Origin: Tribonema minus
Lineage: Eukaryota; Sar; Xanthophyceae; Tribonematales; Tribonemataceae
NCBI GenBank assembly: GCA_017506865.1
Contig: JAFCMP010000538.1
Span: forward strand, 124,001 to 188,000
Reading direction: 5' to 3'
DNA: 64,000 nt
Under the pieces are notes generated by a model, which was not told the origin of the DNA, made no database searches, and saw nothing but the letters and a program-made list of their open reading frames with translations. Positions 12,403 through 23,791 of this stretch are shown piece after piece (the stretch's first letter is position 1; each line of letters opens with the position of its first letter). A program made the translations under genes and the position numbers.

Positions 12403-13400
12403 GCCACCGCTGCTGCTGCTGCTGCCGCTGTGGCGGCGTCGGGGGGGTAGATGGCACCGCAGAGGCGTGTGCTTGCGCGCCACTCGGGGCTCCTGTCCAC
12501 GATCAAAGGCGACAGCGCGTAGCACAGCGGCGGCGGCGGCGCACGCACGAGGGCCAGCTGGAATGCTGCTGCTGCTGCTGCTGCTGCTGCAGGTAATGAT
12601 GCTGCTGCTGCTGCTGCTGCTGCAGGTGCTGCTGGCGCATCATGTGCGCCAGCTGAAGGGGGGGTGTCAGCGCCTGTGGAAGCAGTGGAGGGTGCAGCAG
12701 CACCAGCAGCAGCGGCAGCAGCAGAGACAGCATCTGCAGGACGCGATAACACGCGCGCCACATGCGCCGCCACCTCGCCCCAGTGCGGCGTTAACAGGGG
12801 CCACATCCAGTGCTCCACATCAGACCACCCAACGCCTGTCGACTCCGTTTCAGTGCTGTTGACAGTGAGGGCAAGGGCGATTTCGGGGCGCACACGGCGC
12901 AGCCAGCTCGCGAAAGCGGCGGGCATGGGGGTAGGTATCAGGTACGGCTGCAGGGCCACGCATGGGAGGCGCAGGGCATGAGCCACCACACAGCCTTCTA
13001 GCGCAAACAGGTTGAAGACGACGACGTGCGCAGTAACTGCCTTAACTGCCGCCACACACGCCTCCGCTTGCGCCATGCACGTCTGCAGGTGGTGGCCGTC
13101 TGAGGTGGAGAGCACAGGGGGGGTGGCCACGGTGCGTAGGCTGGCGCCTGGTTGCAGGAGGGGGGTGACCCAGGGCTCGTGTGCTGCGTGCGTCACTAGT
13201 ACTGCACTGGTGAAGTGACCGGCGCTGACTAGCTCCCCTGCTAAGGTGGCATGCGGCTGGACATCACCCCTGGTGCCGAAGGCCACCAGCACCGCCGCTG
13301 CTCCCGCTTGGGGCATGTGATGTTGGTGGGACTGCGCAGCGAGATCAGCACCAGACAAAGGGAGAATTGTGGGATCGATGTGGTGCTTGGTGGCATTCAT
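9052..13400 (-). CDS. Fusion of UGT80-like glycosyltransferase and FkbM-type methyltransferase
   Basis: Three exons, 13400-11859, 11330-10096 and 9481-9052, join in phase to give about 1068 residues. The N-terminal half is a GT1/UGT80 (sterol 3-beta-glucosyltransferase-like) enzyme: FGTRGDVQPHATLAGEL near residue 40, YVSLGS, then VVHHGGSGTVAAALRAG and MFDQ|FFWAERI across the first junction. Long Ala tracts coded by CTG/GCA repeats interrupt it. The middle exon completes the glycosyltransferase, then runs without a break through a His-rich linker, three 28-33-residue repeats and into an FkbM SAM-dependent methyltransferase (VVDCGAHVGLFSLF, then FEPSPLLRSAL). The last exon gives LKIDVEGNEMAVLAGI and a C-terminal MEVHN block. 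By family, the first module transfers a sugar to a lipid or small acceptor, and FkbM enzymes O-methylate sugars or polyketides. An enzyme that both adds and methylates a sugar is possible but inferred. Confidence 0.8.
10022..10088. repeat. Telomere-like CCCTAA repeat next to a splice donor
   Basis: Imperfect CCCTAA/CCCTGA units occur about 10 bases after the donor that ends the middle exon of the glycosyltransferase/FkbM gene. On the coding strand they read TTAGGG. Confidence 0.85.
10350..10745 (-). repeat. Telomere-like repeats and 84-99-bp repeats inside a coding exon
   Basis: Between 10350 and 10395, CCCTAA-like units are read on the minus strand as LGLGLGLGSGLG just before the FkbM core. 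Between about 10477 and 10745, three repeats with spacings of 99 and 84 bp encode the motif PLPxGLALSExxNG followed by PNPSCA, whose DNA is again telomere-like. All stay in frame with the flanking conserved domains. Confidence 0.8.
11640..11885 (-). repeat. Copies of the glycosyltransferase exon 1 donor region
   Basis: The exon end GGGCTGGCGCAGGTC...GATCAG|GTGCGTC at 11900-11850 recurs in the intron at about 11800-11745 and 11705-11645. Each copy is followed by the same gtgaagttcaacagt segment, giving three copies spaced roughly 110 bp apart. Confidence 0.85.
12235..12640. repeat. CTG/GCA trinucleotide tracts encoding polyalanine
   Basis: Two blocks (about 12235-12430 and 12560-12640) of mostly CTG/GCC/GCT triplets are read as Ala on the minus strand inside the glycosyltransferase. 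They create long spurious open frames on both strands. Confidence 0.85.
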
Positions 13401-13932
13401 TGGAAAGGCATCGTAGCCATACGATTTGATTTACTGTAGGTAGGTAAGATGTGCATGATCTCGCATGTTGTTGATTGGCTGCAGATGCATGCAAGCGAAT
13501 ACTGTGAGAGAGTACCGACAGTTCAAACATGAAAACGAACCCAGCGGTCTCTGGATTTAAGCTGCACGGCACAAGCGCGAAATGAGAGTTGCTCACCTTT
13601 GAGGAACAGTTGCAGAAAGTAGCTGAATTTAAGAGGCACCCCACCGAGTCATCGAGGGGAGGCGAGGCAGTGAAGAAGGCCCACAAGCGAGCTTGGAAGT
13701 TTGGAAAGTCGAGGCTCACCGAAGCTCGCCCTACTTAGCCCGCTTTGATGACGTGGCTCACTGTTGCGCGCGACACTCCTTTGCATGCACTAAGTCCGCC
13801 TGGTACACGTGTACACCAGCAGCAGATCCTGATCAAAAACTCAGGCCACAAAGTTCAACTCAGAGTTGAACCGGCGATGTAACGAATGAACTGTCGTTTG
13901 CAAATGCTGTGTACATCCAAGCGAGAGGGCTC
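13401..13932. promoter_or_regulatory. Divergent intergenic region, GT-FkbM / kinase
   Basis: 532 bp separate the two start codons and must hold both promoters unless the kinase has an upstream exon here. No defined motif was recognised. Confidence 0.4.
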
Positions 13933-16096
13933 ATGCAAGCTGTTGCGTACTCGGATCTGACGGTGGGAGAAAAGATAGGCGGTGGCGGCGTGGGGTTGGT
14001 GCACCGAGGGTGGTACAACAGAAAGCCTGTCGCGCTCAAAGTGCTGGTAAGTTGAGCACCAGATGTGCTTGAATGAGGCAGCCATTTACAGAATATGCAG
14101 CGTTATCTTCAGCGTGCGAAGCGTTCTGGGCTGTCGCGCAAGGCTGGTGCTTAAAACAGAATGAGGTGAAAATGGCTGGACCCTTCAAGACCGCTTCCTC
14201 CCCTTGACTGTGTACCAGTTCGATGCCAGGATGAATGAAGAGCTCATACGCGAGTTTACGGAGGAGGTCAACGTGTTAGCCCAGCTTCGCCACCCCAATA
14301 TAGTGAGGGTACTGGGAGGAAGCACTTCACCGCCGCACCTGTTTTTCCTGATGGAGCTGTGCGAGTCATCGGTTTACGAGGAGCTGCACATCAAGAGGCG
14401 GCGATACGGCATGCAGGAGCTGCTGAAGATAGCACTGGACACTGTGTACGCCATGCAGTATCTGCACTCTCAGTCACCGCCGGTTGTACACCGCGACCTG
14501 AAGAGCCACAACTTGCTGATTGGCGCCGATGGGAACACCAAGCTGTGCGATTTCGGTGAGTGCATATGTCAACGGCGATGTACATGCATTCATCACTTGT
14601 GCACGGTTCAGGAATGTGCTGACGTGCGCGAAGAACTTGTGATTGGCAGTTGTCATTGAGTACTCAAAGATTTCTGCTGTAGGGGCAGTAGTGAGCGTGG
14701 ATCCTTGCCGTCCTTTGTGCCAACCCTGTCGCCCCACAAAGTTGAGCTCTCGGCTTGGATGCCAGAAGCCATGTAGGTAGGTGTCTTTGGCTCTCAGCGG
14801 CAGTTGCAGCGTTCATGGGCAGTTGCTGTTGACCTGTGCAAAATTGCATGTTGAAATTGCAACGCGAGCACACATGCGGCAGCTGGCATCCAAGAATGAC
14901 GCCACTTCCTCGCATGCACACTCACAACTCACACAACAACTCCCCCCTGACCTTGCGGTTCAGGACTTGTGTGCACAAGCAGCACAACGGCAGGAACGCC
15001 GTGTTACATGGCTCCCGAGCTGCTGCAGAACCGCCCGTTCACCAAATCGGTGGACGTGTACGCGTTCGGCATCCTCCTGTGGGAGCTCTTCTCACAGGAT
15101 CTGCCTTTCAGAGGCCTAGAGGTGGGGGACGTAAAGGAGGTGGTCACCGCTGGTCAGCGACCTACGGTGCCGAGGGGGGATACGCCAAGACAGGTAAGCG
15201 GCGCGGCGTGTGTGTGATGTTGTGCACTGGTGCGCTGCTGTTGCGCACTGTTACACTGCTGTTGAGCGCTGCTGCGCTGCTGTTGAGCACTGTGTTGCAC
15301 TGCTATTGAGCACTGCTGTACTGCTGTTGAGCACTGTTGCGCTGCTGTTGAGCACTGGTGCGCTGCTGTTGAGAGCACTTGCACTGCTATTGAGCGCTGC
15401 TGCGCTGCTGTTGAGCACTTGCACTGCTATTGAGCACTGCTGCGCTGCTGTTGAGCACTGTTGCGCTGCAATGCACTCAACCAGTCTTCCGGCGTCAATG
15501 CCCGCAGCCATCAAGATGAATGATGAATGTCCTAACTATCCCTGTCAATAATTGCTTCGGCGCGCACAACAACGAAATGGGCAGTGACAACACTACATTT
15601 CTGCCATCAGACAGGAATGATTACAGCGGATTGGAAGCAGTGCGGTGTTGTTCAGACAAAGGCGCTCTCTTCGAGCAGCAGGGCACGAAAACAGTTTTGT
15701 GTGTGACTTGTGAGCTGCAACGACTGCACTTCAGATGCTGGAGTACAAGAGTTCTTTGTATGCCATCGGCCACAGTAGCTCGACCCAAGGGCCCGACAAT
15801 TGGCACCATTTGTGCTTCGAAGTAAGCTGAATCCCCTGACGCACCAAGGCTATGAGCTGGCATGTGATGCGCTCCTGTGATCACATGAATACTGACTTGC
15901 CCACGTGCCAACGCTGTCTGTTTTGTAGATCCGCGACATGATGGAACAGTGCTGGGCGCAGGTGCCAATGGAGCGACCCACATTTGGCCAGTGTGTTCCG
16001 GTGCTTCAGGAACTGGTTCAGGAGCACAGCAGCAGGAGCCACGTAGATGACTTAGATGACTTTGGCGGCGATTCCCTTGACTGCTTGCTGAAGTGA
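13933..16096 (+). CDS. TKL/Raf-like serine/threonine protein kinase
   Basis: Exons 13933-14046, 14219-14555, 14964-15193 and 15929-16096 join in phase to about 282 residues, little more than a kinase domain. Visible motifs in order: glycine loop KIGGGGVGLVHRG, VAIK-type lysine in VALKVL, C-helix Glu in EFTEEVNVLAQL, catalytic loop HRDLKSHNLL (the K-S spacing is typical of TKL kinases), DFG split across an exon junction, activation segment ending GTPCYMAPELL, then DVYAFGILLWEL and a C-terminal RPTFGQC helix. All catalytic residues are present, so activity is expected. The start is the first ATG in frame; a stop codon lies upstream in the same frame, but an upstream exon cannot be excluded. A TGTAA sits three bases after the stop. 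Substrate and pathway are unknown. Confidence 0.87.
15225..15475. repeat. 21-24-bp minisatellite in kinase intron
   Basis: About eleven imperfect units of gcgctgctgttgagcactgtt occur in the last kinase intron, just after the donor at 15194. The repeat is open in several frames but not conserved as protein. Confidence 0.9.
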
Positions 16097-17693
16097 CATG
16101 TAAATATACTCGGTGGTCCTGAACAAAGTATTGTGCTTTGCGGGTCCTTCGCTAGCTACGGGAAGCGGATGCCTTGTGTGTTTTCATGCAATGCCTGCGT
16201 GCACAGCGATGCTGCTGTGTACATTCCACTCAAAATGATTCTCATCCAGCGCAGTTCTGAGTCTTGAGCTGCCAAAGCTGGTCACCGCCGCACACGGCGC
16301 TAGCTCAAGTGAGCTGCAATGTTTGCACATGCAAACGATGCCGATTGCAAATGATGGTCTCCTCAGGTATGACCACATGGGCATCAAATTGGCTTCTGTG
16401 CACACATGTGCACCTGAAACGTCATGCCAGCTCCATGCAACTGCTACTAGGGTTAAGGCTCTGCGAAATCCCAATTCATTGGGTGTGTGGCGAGGTCGCC
16501 AAAGTTTTTGTTTGGTTAGAAGGCAGTTCATTCATACTTCAACAACGATGACTGTACTGTCAAATTCGTCTCAATACGCATGAGAGCCATTCTGGACTCA
16601 ATGCAGGCACAAAAGAGGCAAATTTGGGGTCAAATAGTACACTCACATAGTACACTCATAGTACACTCCGTCCACCGTCAGCGACCCAACCCATGTGCAT
16701 TTGTAAACAATAATGCATCATGTGTGATGTGGCCACAGGCACATCGCCAGCACTGCCTCAAGATCATGTACTCCACAATAGGTGCAGTAGCGGACGTTCG
16801 CCTACGTGCTGGCATGTAGAAGCAGTTCACAGTTTTACGCAGCGTAAATCATATGGCCACCTTGAGCGATTCACCACCATATGCAATAACTACGCACGGT
16901 TGAATACTGCAGCCATCTTGGCATGAACTGCTCACCTTCCACTTCTCACGCTCGGCGCCAGTCAACAGTGTTCAAGAAATATGTGCTACATGAGCAAACA
17001 AAGCTGCGCCGTGTTGACTTGATAGCTATGCTCAAGAAAATGTCATGGCAGGCATCAGAGGGTGCGCTGCTGCGCGAGTGCGAGCGCAGCAGCTGTGTTC
17101 TTGGCCATGAAGCAAAGATGACGCACAGGCCTTGCAGACAACCCGCTGCTTCGCAAGCAATCAACGTACAACAGCAAAGAGTACAGCAGATGAGTCCTAA
17201 TGAAATAATGCATTGACAGGCGCACGTCTCCGTCATGGAACCCCTTTGACGTTCGGAGAGGTGCGCTGCTGCTCCGCTGCTCACACACACACATACAAAC
17301 AACAAGCTGCGCTGATCGCTGGCGCTTTCGCTCACGCCGCTCAACGCGCCATTACCTACCCTCGGCAGGAAAACGAAACTCCGCCTTGCACTCTGCACAA
17401 CCTCCAGCCACGTCATTAATGCCTCTGCAACTTGCCGCGCTGCCGCAGCCGCGCAACGGATTGCTATACGTACCCTACTGCTGCGGACCAAGGACTGATG
17501 CGATACAAGGGGCGGCAGTGGGCTCGTGCGCTGCTGAGCTGCTACGCGGAGGTGGCACACAAAATATGACACTGCCGCCGTCGCCGCCGCTGCTGCTGCC
17601 GCGTGCTGCCGCTGCTGCTGCTGCCGCGCGCGGCGCCGCGCCGCGTCGCAGACAACCACGACTCAGACTATGACTCCGACTTTGACTCAGACA
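16097..17693. other. Intergenic region, convergent gene ends
   Basis: No gene was recognised in 1.6 kb. It contains a short repeat of agtacactc (about 16637-16667) and a GAGTC-like stretch at 17660-17695. A 237-codon open frame on the minus strand (17659-16946) has low-complexity composition and no domain, and is probably chance. Confidence 0.5.
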
Positions 17694-18818
17694 CTACTGG
17701 ATCATGGCCGTGGCGTGCTTGAGCCCGCACGCGCGGCCCAGCCGCACGTTGGCGCACGCGCCCTCCTGGAGATACGACCAGCAGTACCCCGCAAGACCGG
17801 CCGTCCCCGAAGGCGCCTTGTAGCCGGGAATCACCTTCTCAAACGTGTACTGCCGCTGCCCCTCCCGGTCCTCTTTACCATCGCTGACCATGTAATCCGG
17901 GTCTGTTTCGAGGAACGCGCAGCAGAAGCGCTGGCTGCAGACGAGCATGCGCTGCTGCCCGCCCATGTTGATGGAGGCGGCGGGCAGGCCGTGGCCGGAG
18001 CACCTGACGGCAGAGTCGGCGATCCAGTCTTGGAAGCTTTCCAGGCACATGCCTGCGCCTACGAACCAGCGCCCGGCGGTGGGGTCCCATCTGGGAGGCA
18101 ATCAAGGCGTGAGACAGGGGGGTGGGGGTAAGATGATGCAGGCCATGAGGGGGCACAGGTGTGCGCAGTGCAATGGCTGTGTACACTAGGTGAAGGTGAA
18201 GGTGAGCTGCTGGTGTAGAGCGAAAACCAGGCATGAATGGCAACAGCTTTCTAAGGCCAACACAGTGCGACGAGAGACTGGTTGCTGCGTGGTGTGACCA
18301 GCATGCATCACATGGGACATGAAATGATGCAGATGAGGCAACATCAACAGCGTCCCCCGACGGACTTGGGACGGCCTCGATTTGCCCGAACGCAAATGTT
18401 TCCGAAAGACAGCTTGTAAGAGAGCTGAGAGCTCGCGCTGTAGTCGCTAGGAATCTCACCTGCCCCCTACTTCCTTGCAAGCTTCAGCATCCTTGAGCGG
18501 GACGTTGAGGTACAGTCGCCGCTTTGTGACACTCGCAAAGGAACAGCTGCTGCTGTTGTCGGAGCTGCTCACGCTGTTGCGATGATCGCCAGCGCTGGTA
18601 TCCCCACTGTCCCCACTGCTGCTACTCGTATCGCTGCTGCCGCTGCTGCTGACATGGCCTTTACAGTCAGCATGGCTTGCGCTATCGTCAGGTCGTCCCA
18701 GGTCAAAATGCCGCGGCGGCGGCGCAGCAGCTGTTTCTGTGCGCCTCCGCTTCACAATTGGCGGCGGAGGCGATGGGGGCGGTGAGTGCAATATGCTGTA
18801 TTCGTCAACGCTGGTCAT
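17694..18818 (-). CDS. DUF5710-domain protein with Ser-rich N-terminus
   Basis: Two exons, 18818-18460 and 18090-17694, join in phase to about 251 residues. The N-terminus is disordered: a Pro run, a basic KRRRTE segment and a long Ser/Asp/Gly stretch. Across the junction lies RLYLNVPLKDAEACKEVGG|RWDPTAGRWFV, a close match to the DUF5710 consensus (YLxVPxxxKDEAKxLGARWDxxxKxWYV). The remaining 130 residues are Cys-rich (SQRFCCAF, GYCWSYLQEG) and were not recognised. DUF5710 is best known from bacterial conjugation and DNA-processing proteins, where it may bind nucleic acid; no function can be assigned here. The first ATG in frame is used. The gene is in tandem with ATG13, 0.6 kb downstream of that gene's stop. 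Confidence 0.72.
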
Positions 18819-19416
18819 TGATCGTCGTCATGCGCTGTGTGCTGTCTGTCTGTCTGTCTGTTTTGGTCGGATTGTCGCGGATGGATCTGTCTCCACTGAC
18901 TACGCCACGACACGCCGCACATTGTATGGAGCCTTCGCGAAGCCGCCTTCCAGAAGCTTCCAACGTGTTGAACAACATCAATCCCGAGAACTTGAAATGC
19001 AATCCCGAGAACACTCTCTGCAATGCAGAAACGGTCTATTTAGAGCACTTGCAGGCGGACTCACGTCGTCTTGACATGGGAAAATGCGTTGCCCTGAAGA
19101 ACAGACAAAACATCATCATGTGCACCGCACTGAGCCCTGCTGCAGCTGCCCAAATCATGGCAACAACGCATACGAGCAGCAAACACGCAGCAGCAAGCGA
19201 GTATGTAGCCATTGACAACTCGACCATACATTGAGTACGTGCAGCCTGTGTCATGTCAAACACATGGTGTGTCCGCGCTGCGCAACTCTGCTGGCTCATT
19301 CCCCCTAGGCTGCTTCGTAGCATATACACACCCAGCATTATTACAAGAGACCACACATGTATATGCACAGTGCGTACAGGGCGGCACACGCCACCCATTA
19401 TGACAGTAGAACAAGG
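18819..19416. other. Spacer between DUF5710 gene and ATG13
   Basis: It must hold the DUF5710 promoter and the ATG13 3' end. A run of four TGTC units lies at 18843-18860. Two near-copies of aatcccgagaac occur at about 18978-19011. No gene was recognised. Confidence 0.45.
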
Positions 19417-22400
19417 CTAGGGGCCAATCAACTCCTTGGCAAAACTTCTGAATGCATCCAGCTCCTCCTCCAGTGATTGCTGCGGGGGGCGAGCACCAGG
19501 AAAATACACCAGCATGCATGAAAGGGGGGGGGGTGAGAGGGTGTTTTGTGCTTCAAGAACTAAAGCCACGGTGTCCTTGTGTGCGTCAAGCTCTGCAGCA
19601 TGAGTCTGATGGAGCACAGTGGCATGGTGTTCAGGCCCACATGTACGTACCCGCTGCATACATACATACTGCCGTCATGCATATATGTACTTCAAGTTTG
19701 CCACAGCAGCGCCAGTTGTTTGCCAACTCTGTGTGAACAGGAAGCAGTCGCTGCTGTGCGCTTGCGCTGTTGGCCGACACTGCATGGTCAGGAAGCACCG
19801 CTGCTGTGCTTGCGCTGCTGGCATGTGGCGCCAAATGCTGAGCGCTGATGCAACAGAGTGCGATGCCTTCACAAGCGCTTCTCACATAACACAACAATGA
19901 GTGTCACATCTGCTCACTACAAGATTGGTTGATTATGGTGTTGAGTGTGAATGTATGCGGCTGAGTCCACACTCGGTTTGCAGAAAAGCAATCTGATGTG
20001 GACGTAGAGTGCACATTGCAGCATTGACCTAGGGATGTCCAGCCAACTTGCACTTAAACATGAAGTTTCAAGACGACTACATAATTTGGGCAAGCGGGGC
20101 GCAGCAGCATGATGGCGCTGACAAGTAGTTCAGATTTCATGAGGCTGGACTTTGTGCAGAAAGCGCCGGTCGATCAGGTTTCAAAAGATTACTGTAGACG
20201 TTGTGCAAGCGGCGTGCACACATATCATGTGGGTGCTACTCAAGTTTGTAAGCGTCTGCTGAAAGTGCTGCACATGATCAGGGCCAGCGTGAAGCGTCTG
20301 CTGCAGCCCTAACCCTAACCCTATCACAGCTGCACACCTGCAATCAGAGCCCATAGCGCAGCGCCAGCGCGTGTTAACCCTCAACCAACCCTGACCCTAA
20401 TTGGGTGACAGTGCTCTGTTGTAGGCCACAACTGCCACTCACCACAGAAGTCCGCCGCATTTGCACAGAGCGACTGCCTTCCACACCCCCTCTGGGTGCT
20501 AGCCCCGCCCCCCCGTCGCCCCGTCCCCTCTCCCCCTGCGCCGCCGCCCCCGCCCCCGACCCCTCCCGGTGCCGCTGCGCAGCATGCGAAAACATGGCGC
20601 TCGCATCGCCCATCATGCTCTGTACGGCGGTTTCATCGGCCGTAACCGCAAACGGCGGGGGTTCCTCATCCCCCTCCAGCACCACCGCCGACGCCAGCAG
20701 CGATCCGCGCATCACTCTGCCGCCGCTGCCGCCGCCGCCGCCGCCGCCACTGCCGTGCGCTCCCGTCAGTGCCGGCACAGACGCCGATGTCAGCGGCGGT
20801 GGCGGCGTGTTGTGCCGCGCGCGCGACACCAGCCTGCTGCCAGGATCGCCGCCGCCGCCGCCGAATGTGAACAGCGCCGCGGGGGCCATGAAAGACGCGG
20901 CCTCGCGCGGAGGCGCGAACGCATAGTGGTGCGGCGGCGCCGCGGCGGCGCTAGCAGCGGCGTGCATGGAGGTGAGGAACGGCGACTCGGGCAGCGACTC
21001 CAGAGTCTGAGTCGCGGGTGTCAGCGCCAGCACGGAGCGCGCCGCCTGCGCGCCGACGATGCTGCCCGCCTCCGATGCCGCGGCGAGCTGCGCGATGGGC
21101 GCCACCGTGAACGGCGGGCTGAAACTGACGACGGGCTGCTCGAGGTTGAAGGCGCCCGGGCCCACACCCTCGTGCGCCGTCCGGAAGCTGAAAGGGGGTG
21201 TCGAGTGCGTGGGAGGGGTCCCCCCCACGCCCATTCCCCAGTCCCCCCCGCTCTCCCCCGCGTTCATGCCGCCGCCCGCGGCAGCAGCAGCGGCAGCAGC
21301 AGCAGCGGCGCTGCCGCCGGATGTCTCCCGCGACATCTCCTTCACCAGCGGCATGTAGCCCTGCATGGTGTGCCGCCGGTGCGGCGGCCACAGGCTCGGC
21401 GGCGCCGGCAGCGACGACGGCAGCGACGGCGCTGCTGGCTGCTGCTGCTGCTGCGCCGCCGCTGCCGCGGCGATCGGCCGCGGCGGCGTGTCTGCGTGCG
21501 TCGGCGGCGCCGCCGCCATGACCCCCCCCCCCGGCATGTACCGCGCTGCCTGCGATGTCGGCGGCGAGGCGGCGCTCGGAACGGGCGCGCCGTAGCCGTA
21601 CGGCGCCGCCACCGCCGTCAACGGCACCTGGCGCTCCTCCCCCTCCTCCTCCTCGTCATCCTGCGCGCCAAGGCGGCGGTCCGCGTGCGGGTGGCGGCGC
21701 TGCTGGTAGTTGTGGTGGCGCGCCATGAGCGCCGCGCCCTGATGCGCGCCCGTGTCCAGCGAGCGGCTGTGTCCCACCTCCACCGCGATAGAGTGCCGGT
21801 GCCCTATCACCTGCCCGCCGCCGCCGCCGCCGCCCCCCCCCCCTCCATCCCCTCCCCCCACCCCGCTATGCGGAATCGGCACCGGCGAAGTTCCGGGCCT
21901 GTACCAGGGCGCCGGCTGCGCGAACCTATCGTGCGCAAGGCCTTCCGTGATGCCACCGAGGCCCGATCCCGCGTAATGTTTGGAAGAGGCGCCGCCCACG
22001 TGCGGCGACTGCGAGTGCGAGAACCCCTCTCCCGGGTCCGCATGCCGCCGGCGCTGTACGCCGTGCGCATGCAGCTGCGCGCCGAGGCCGCTCATGGGCC
22101 GCGCCGCCGCCGCCGCCGCCGCCTGCTGCTGCATGTAGTCGACGATGATGGTGTCGGATTCCAGCAGCGGCGTGGAGGCAGGCGCAGTCAGCGGCGGCGC
22201 GGGCGCCACGCACAGCTCCGCTAGCGAGCGCCGGTACGCCGTCGCCAGCGTCAGCGTGCCGTACGGCGTGTCCAGAGGCTCAAAGCGGTACTCGCGCGTC
22301 GCGACGTGGCGCGCAAACTCCAGCCCGCTGCCGCCGGTGCGCACGCCGAGGCAGAAGCCGATGTCCTCGCCGCCGCCGCCACCGCTGCCGCCGCCGCCGC

Positions 22401-23249
22401 TGCCGCCGCGCCCGCCCGCGCGCGCCGCCTGCAGGCGCCGGTGCAGCTGGTGCGCCGGCAGCACGCGCGTGAACGAGTACAGCGTGCGCAGCAGTATGAC
22501 GATGCGCTTGCACACGTGGCGCAGCTGCGCGAGCGCGTCGCCGCCGGGCGCGGACGGCAGCGGCGCGTAGGTGACGTTCCACCGCTCCAGCAGCGCGCGC
22601 GGCGGCTGCTGCTGCTGCTGCTGCTGATGTTGGGGGTGGTGAGTGGTGGCGGCAGCTGCGGCGGCCTGGCCCTGCCAGAACATGTCTATGCAGAGCGGCA
22701 GGTGCGGGTCCATGCCCCACGGCTCCATGAGCCGCCGCAGAAAGTCCACCTCGTCTATCTCCAAGTTGAACTGGCGTGCGGTGCGGAGGCAGACATGGTT
22801 GCACGTGGAGAGTGGGGGGGGGTCAACGAAACAGTGGGCGGCTTAGGTACAACCAAAAGCGGTGTGCATGAAGTGATTTGCAGCGTACAGGTATTCACTG
22901 CTCCTGCATTTGGATGCATGATCAGCAAGTCAGTCGCGCTGCCAGCTTGCAAGAGCACTGAAAGCGCTGGCAGGGGGAGACCTGCAAGCAGTGCGAGAAA
23001 GTTCTCTAGGAGCGACAAAGCCTTTGCGGTATGCTCCATCATTATGCCACAACACTACGTTCTTACCCGGACTCTCCCCTTCCTGCCGATTTGGGACCTC
23101 GGGAACGCCAGCCTGCTCTGCACGATGATCTCCGCCACCTTCTGCACGCATTCAAACATGACCTGTTCGCATTTCTGCTGGTTGGTGCTCCGGCCCGGCA
23201 ATGATGTGTTCGAGCCGCTGATCGCAGACATCGGCTGGCTGAAGTCCAT
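19417..23249 (-). CDS. ATG13: Autophagy-related protein 13 (ATG13), HORMA domain
   Basis: Exons 23249-23067, 22770-20443 and 19479-19417 join in phase to about 857 residues. The N-terminus gives QKCEQVMFECVQKVAEIIVQSR, the first helix of the Atg13 HORMA fold. The second exon begins FNLEIDEVDFLRRL and continues with LPLCIDMFW, ALLERWNVTY, CKRIVILLRTLYSFTRVLPAHQL and REYRFEPLDTPYGTLTLAT, matching Atg13 block by block, with Gly/Gln/Ala insertions between blocks. The remaining 500 or so residues are low-complexity Pro/Ser/Gly/Ala with scattered basic and SP/TP sites, as expected for the regulated tail that binds the Atg1/ULK kinase. The final 20-residue exon (SLEEELDAF...) is supported only by phase and a good acceptor. 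Atg13 is the regulatory subunit of the Atg1/ULK initiation complex. It lies head to head with an AMBRA1-like gene. Confidence 0.85.
19479..20442. other. ATG13 last intron with short repeats
   Basis: This holds telomere-like units within 45 bases of the donor and again at 20309-20325, and pairs of degenerate repeats (aagcgtctgctg at about 20250 and 20291; caggaagca...gctgctgtg at about 19738 and 19790). Confidence 0.55.
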
Positions 23250-23791
23250 GACTGAAAAAAATGGCTCAAACGGCCGTGCCTTGTGCCTGCTGACGGGAAA
23301 GCAGAGGTGCCAGAAGTCAGGTCTGCAGAGTTTGATGGGAGAGATCAACAGAAATGAGGCAAAGCAGCTGCTGGCCAGGCTGCCAGCACCACTCTTGTCC
23401 CAACGTGTCCGTTGCAGGCTGCAAGAGCAAGCTGAAATGCCAGAGTATGACGTGCATAAGAGCAGCACAAGTGCGACTAGCCGGTCTCTTGAATGCGAAA
23501 CGTGGTGCGAGCAGGACATGCAGCATCTCTCACCTGCACTACGAGCTCATCATTCCTGCTCCGCGCTGCTGCAGTCCCTGTCAAGTGCGACATCAGAAGG
23601 GCAAGTGGAAGTTCGCTCGTGTTGCTACTTCAACTTTGAAAACTCGCTTGTGTTGCGAGCTGCAATTACGTTACGTCTTGGGCTGACCTGCCGTAGAGCG
23701 TGACCTGCAAACGTCTGGAGCAGCATTGACTGGCAGCAGAGCAGCGCGCAGCGCGCTGATTTGTGTGGGGGGATCCATCAGCCCAGCTGTG
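23250..23791. promoter_or_regulatory. Divergent intergenic region, ATG13 / AMBRA1-like
   Basis: The start codons are 542 bp apart on opposite strands. No TATA box or repeated motif stands out. The length is compatible with a shared bidirectional promoter. Confidence 0.5.

Noticed and set aside
11934-12862. Long plus-strand frames antisense to the glycosyltransferase (poly-Cys, poly-Leu, poly-Ala)
   Set aside because: Product of CTG/GCA repeats read in other frames; the minus strand carries the conserved glycosyltransferase motifs.
15225-15475. Regular repeat array considered as a CRISPR-like array
   Set aside because: Units are contiguous with no spacers, and it lies in a eukaryotic intron.
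16946-17659. 237-codon open frame on the minus strand
   Set aside because: Low-complexity Ala/Gln/Arg composition, no recognisable domain, and it lies in the 3' intergenic region of two genes.
20569-22224. 551-codon open frame antisense to ATG13
   Set aside because: Shadow of GC-rich codons; Arg/His/Ala-rich nonsense composition, while the minus strand matches the Atg13 HORMA blocks.
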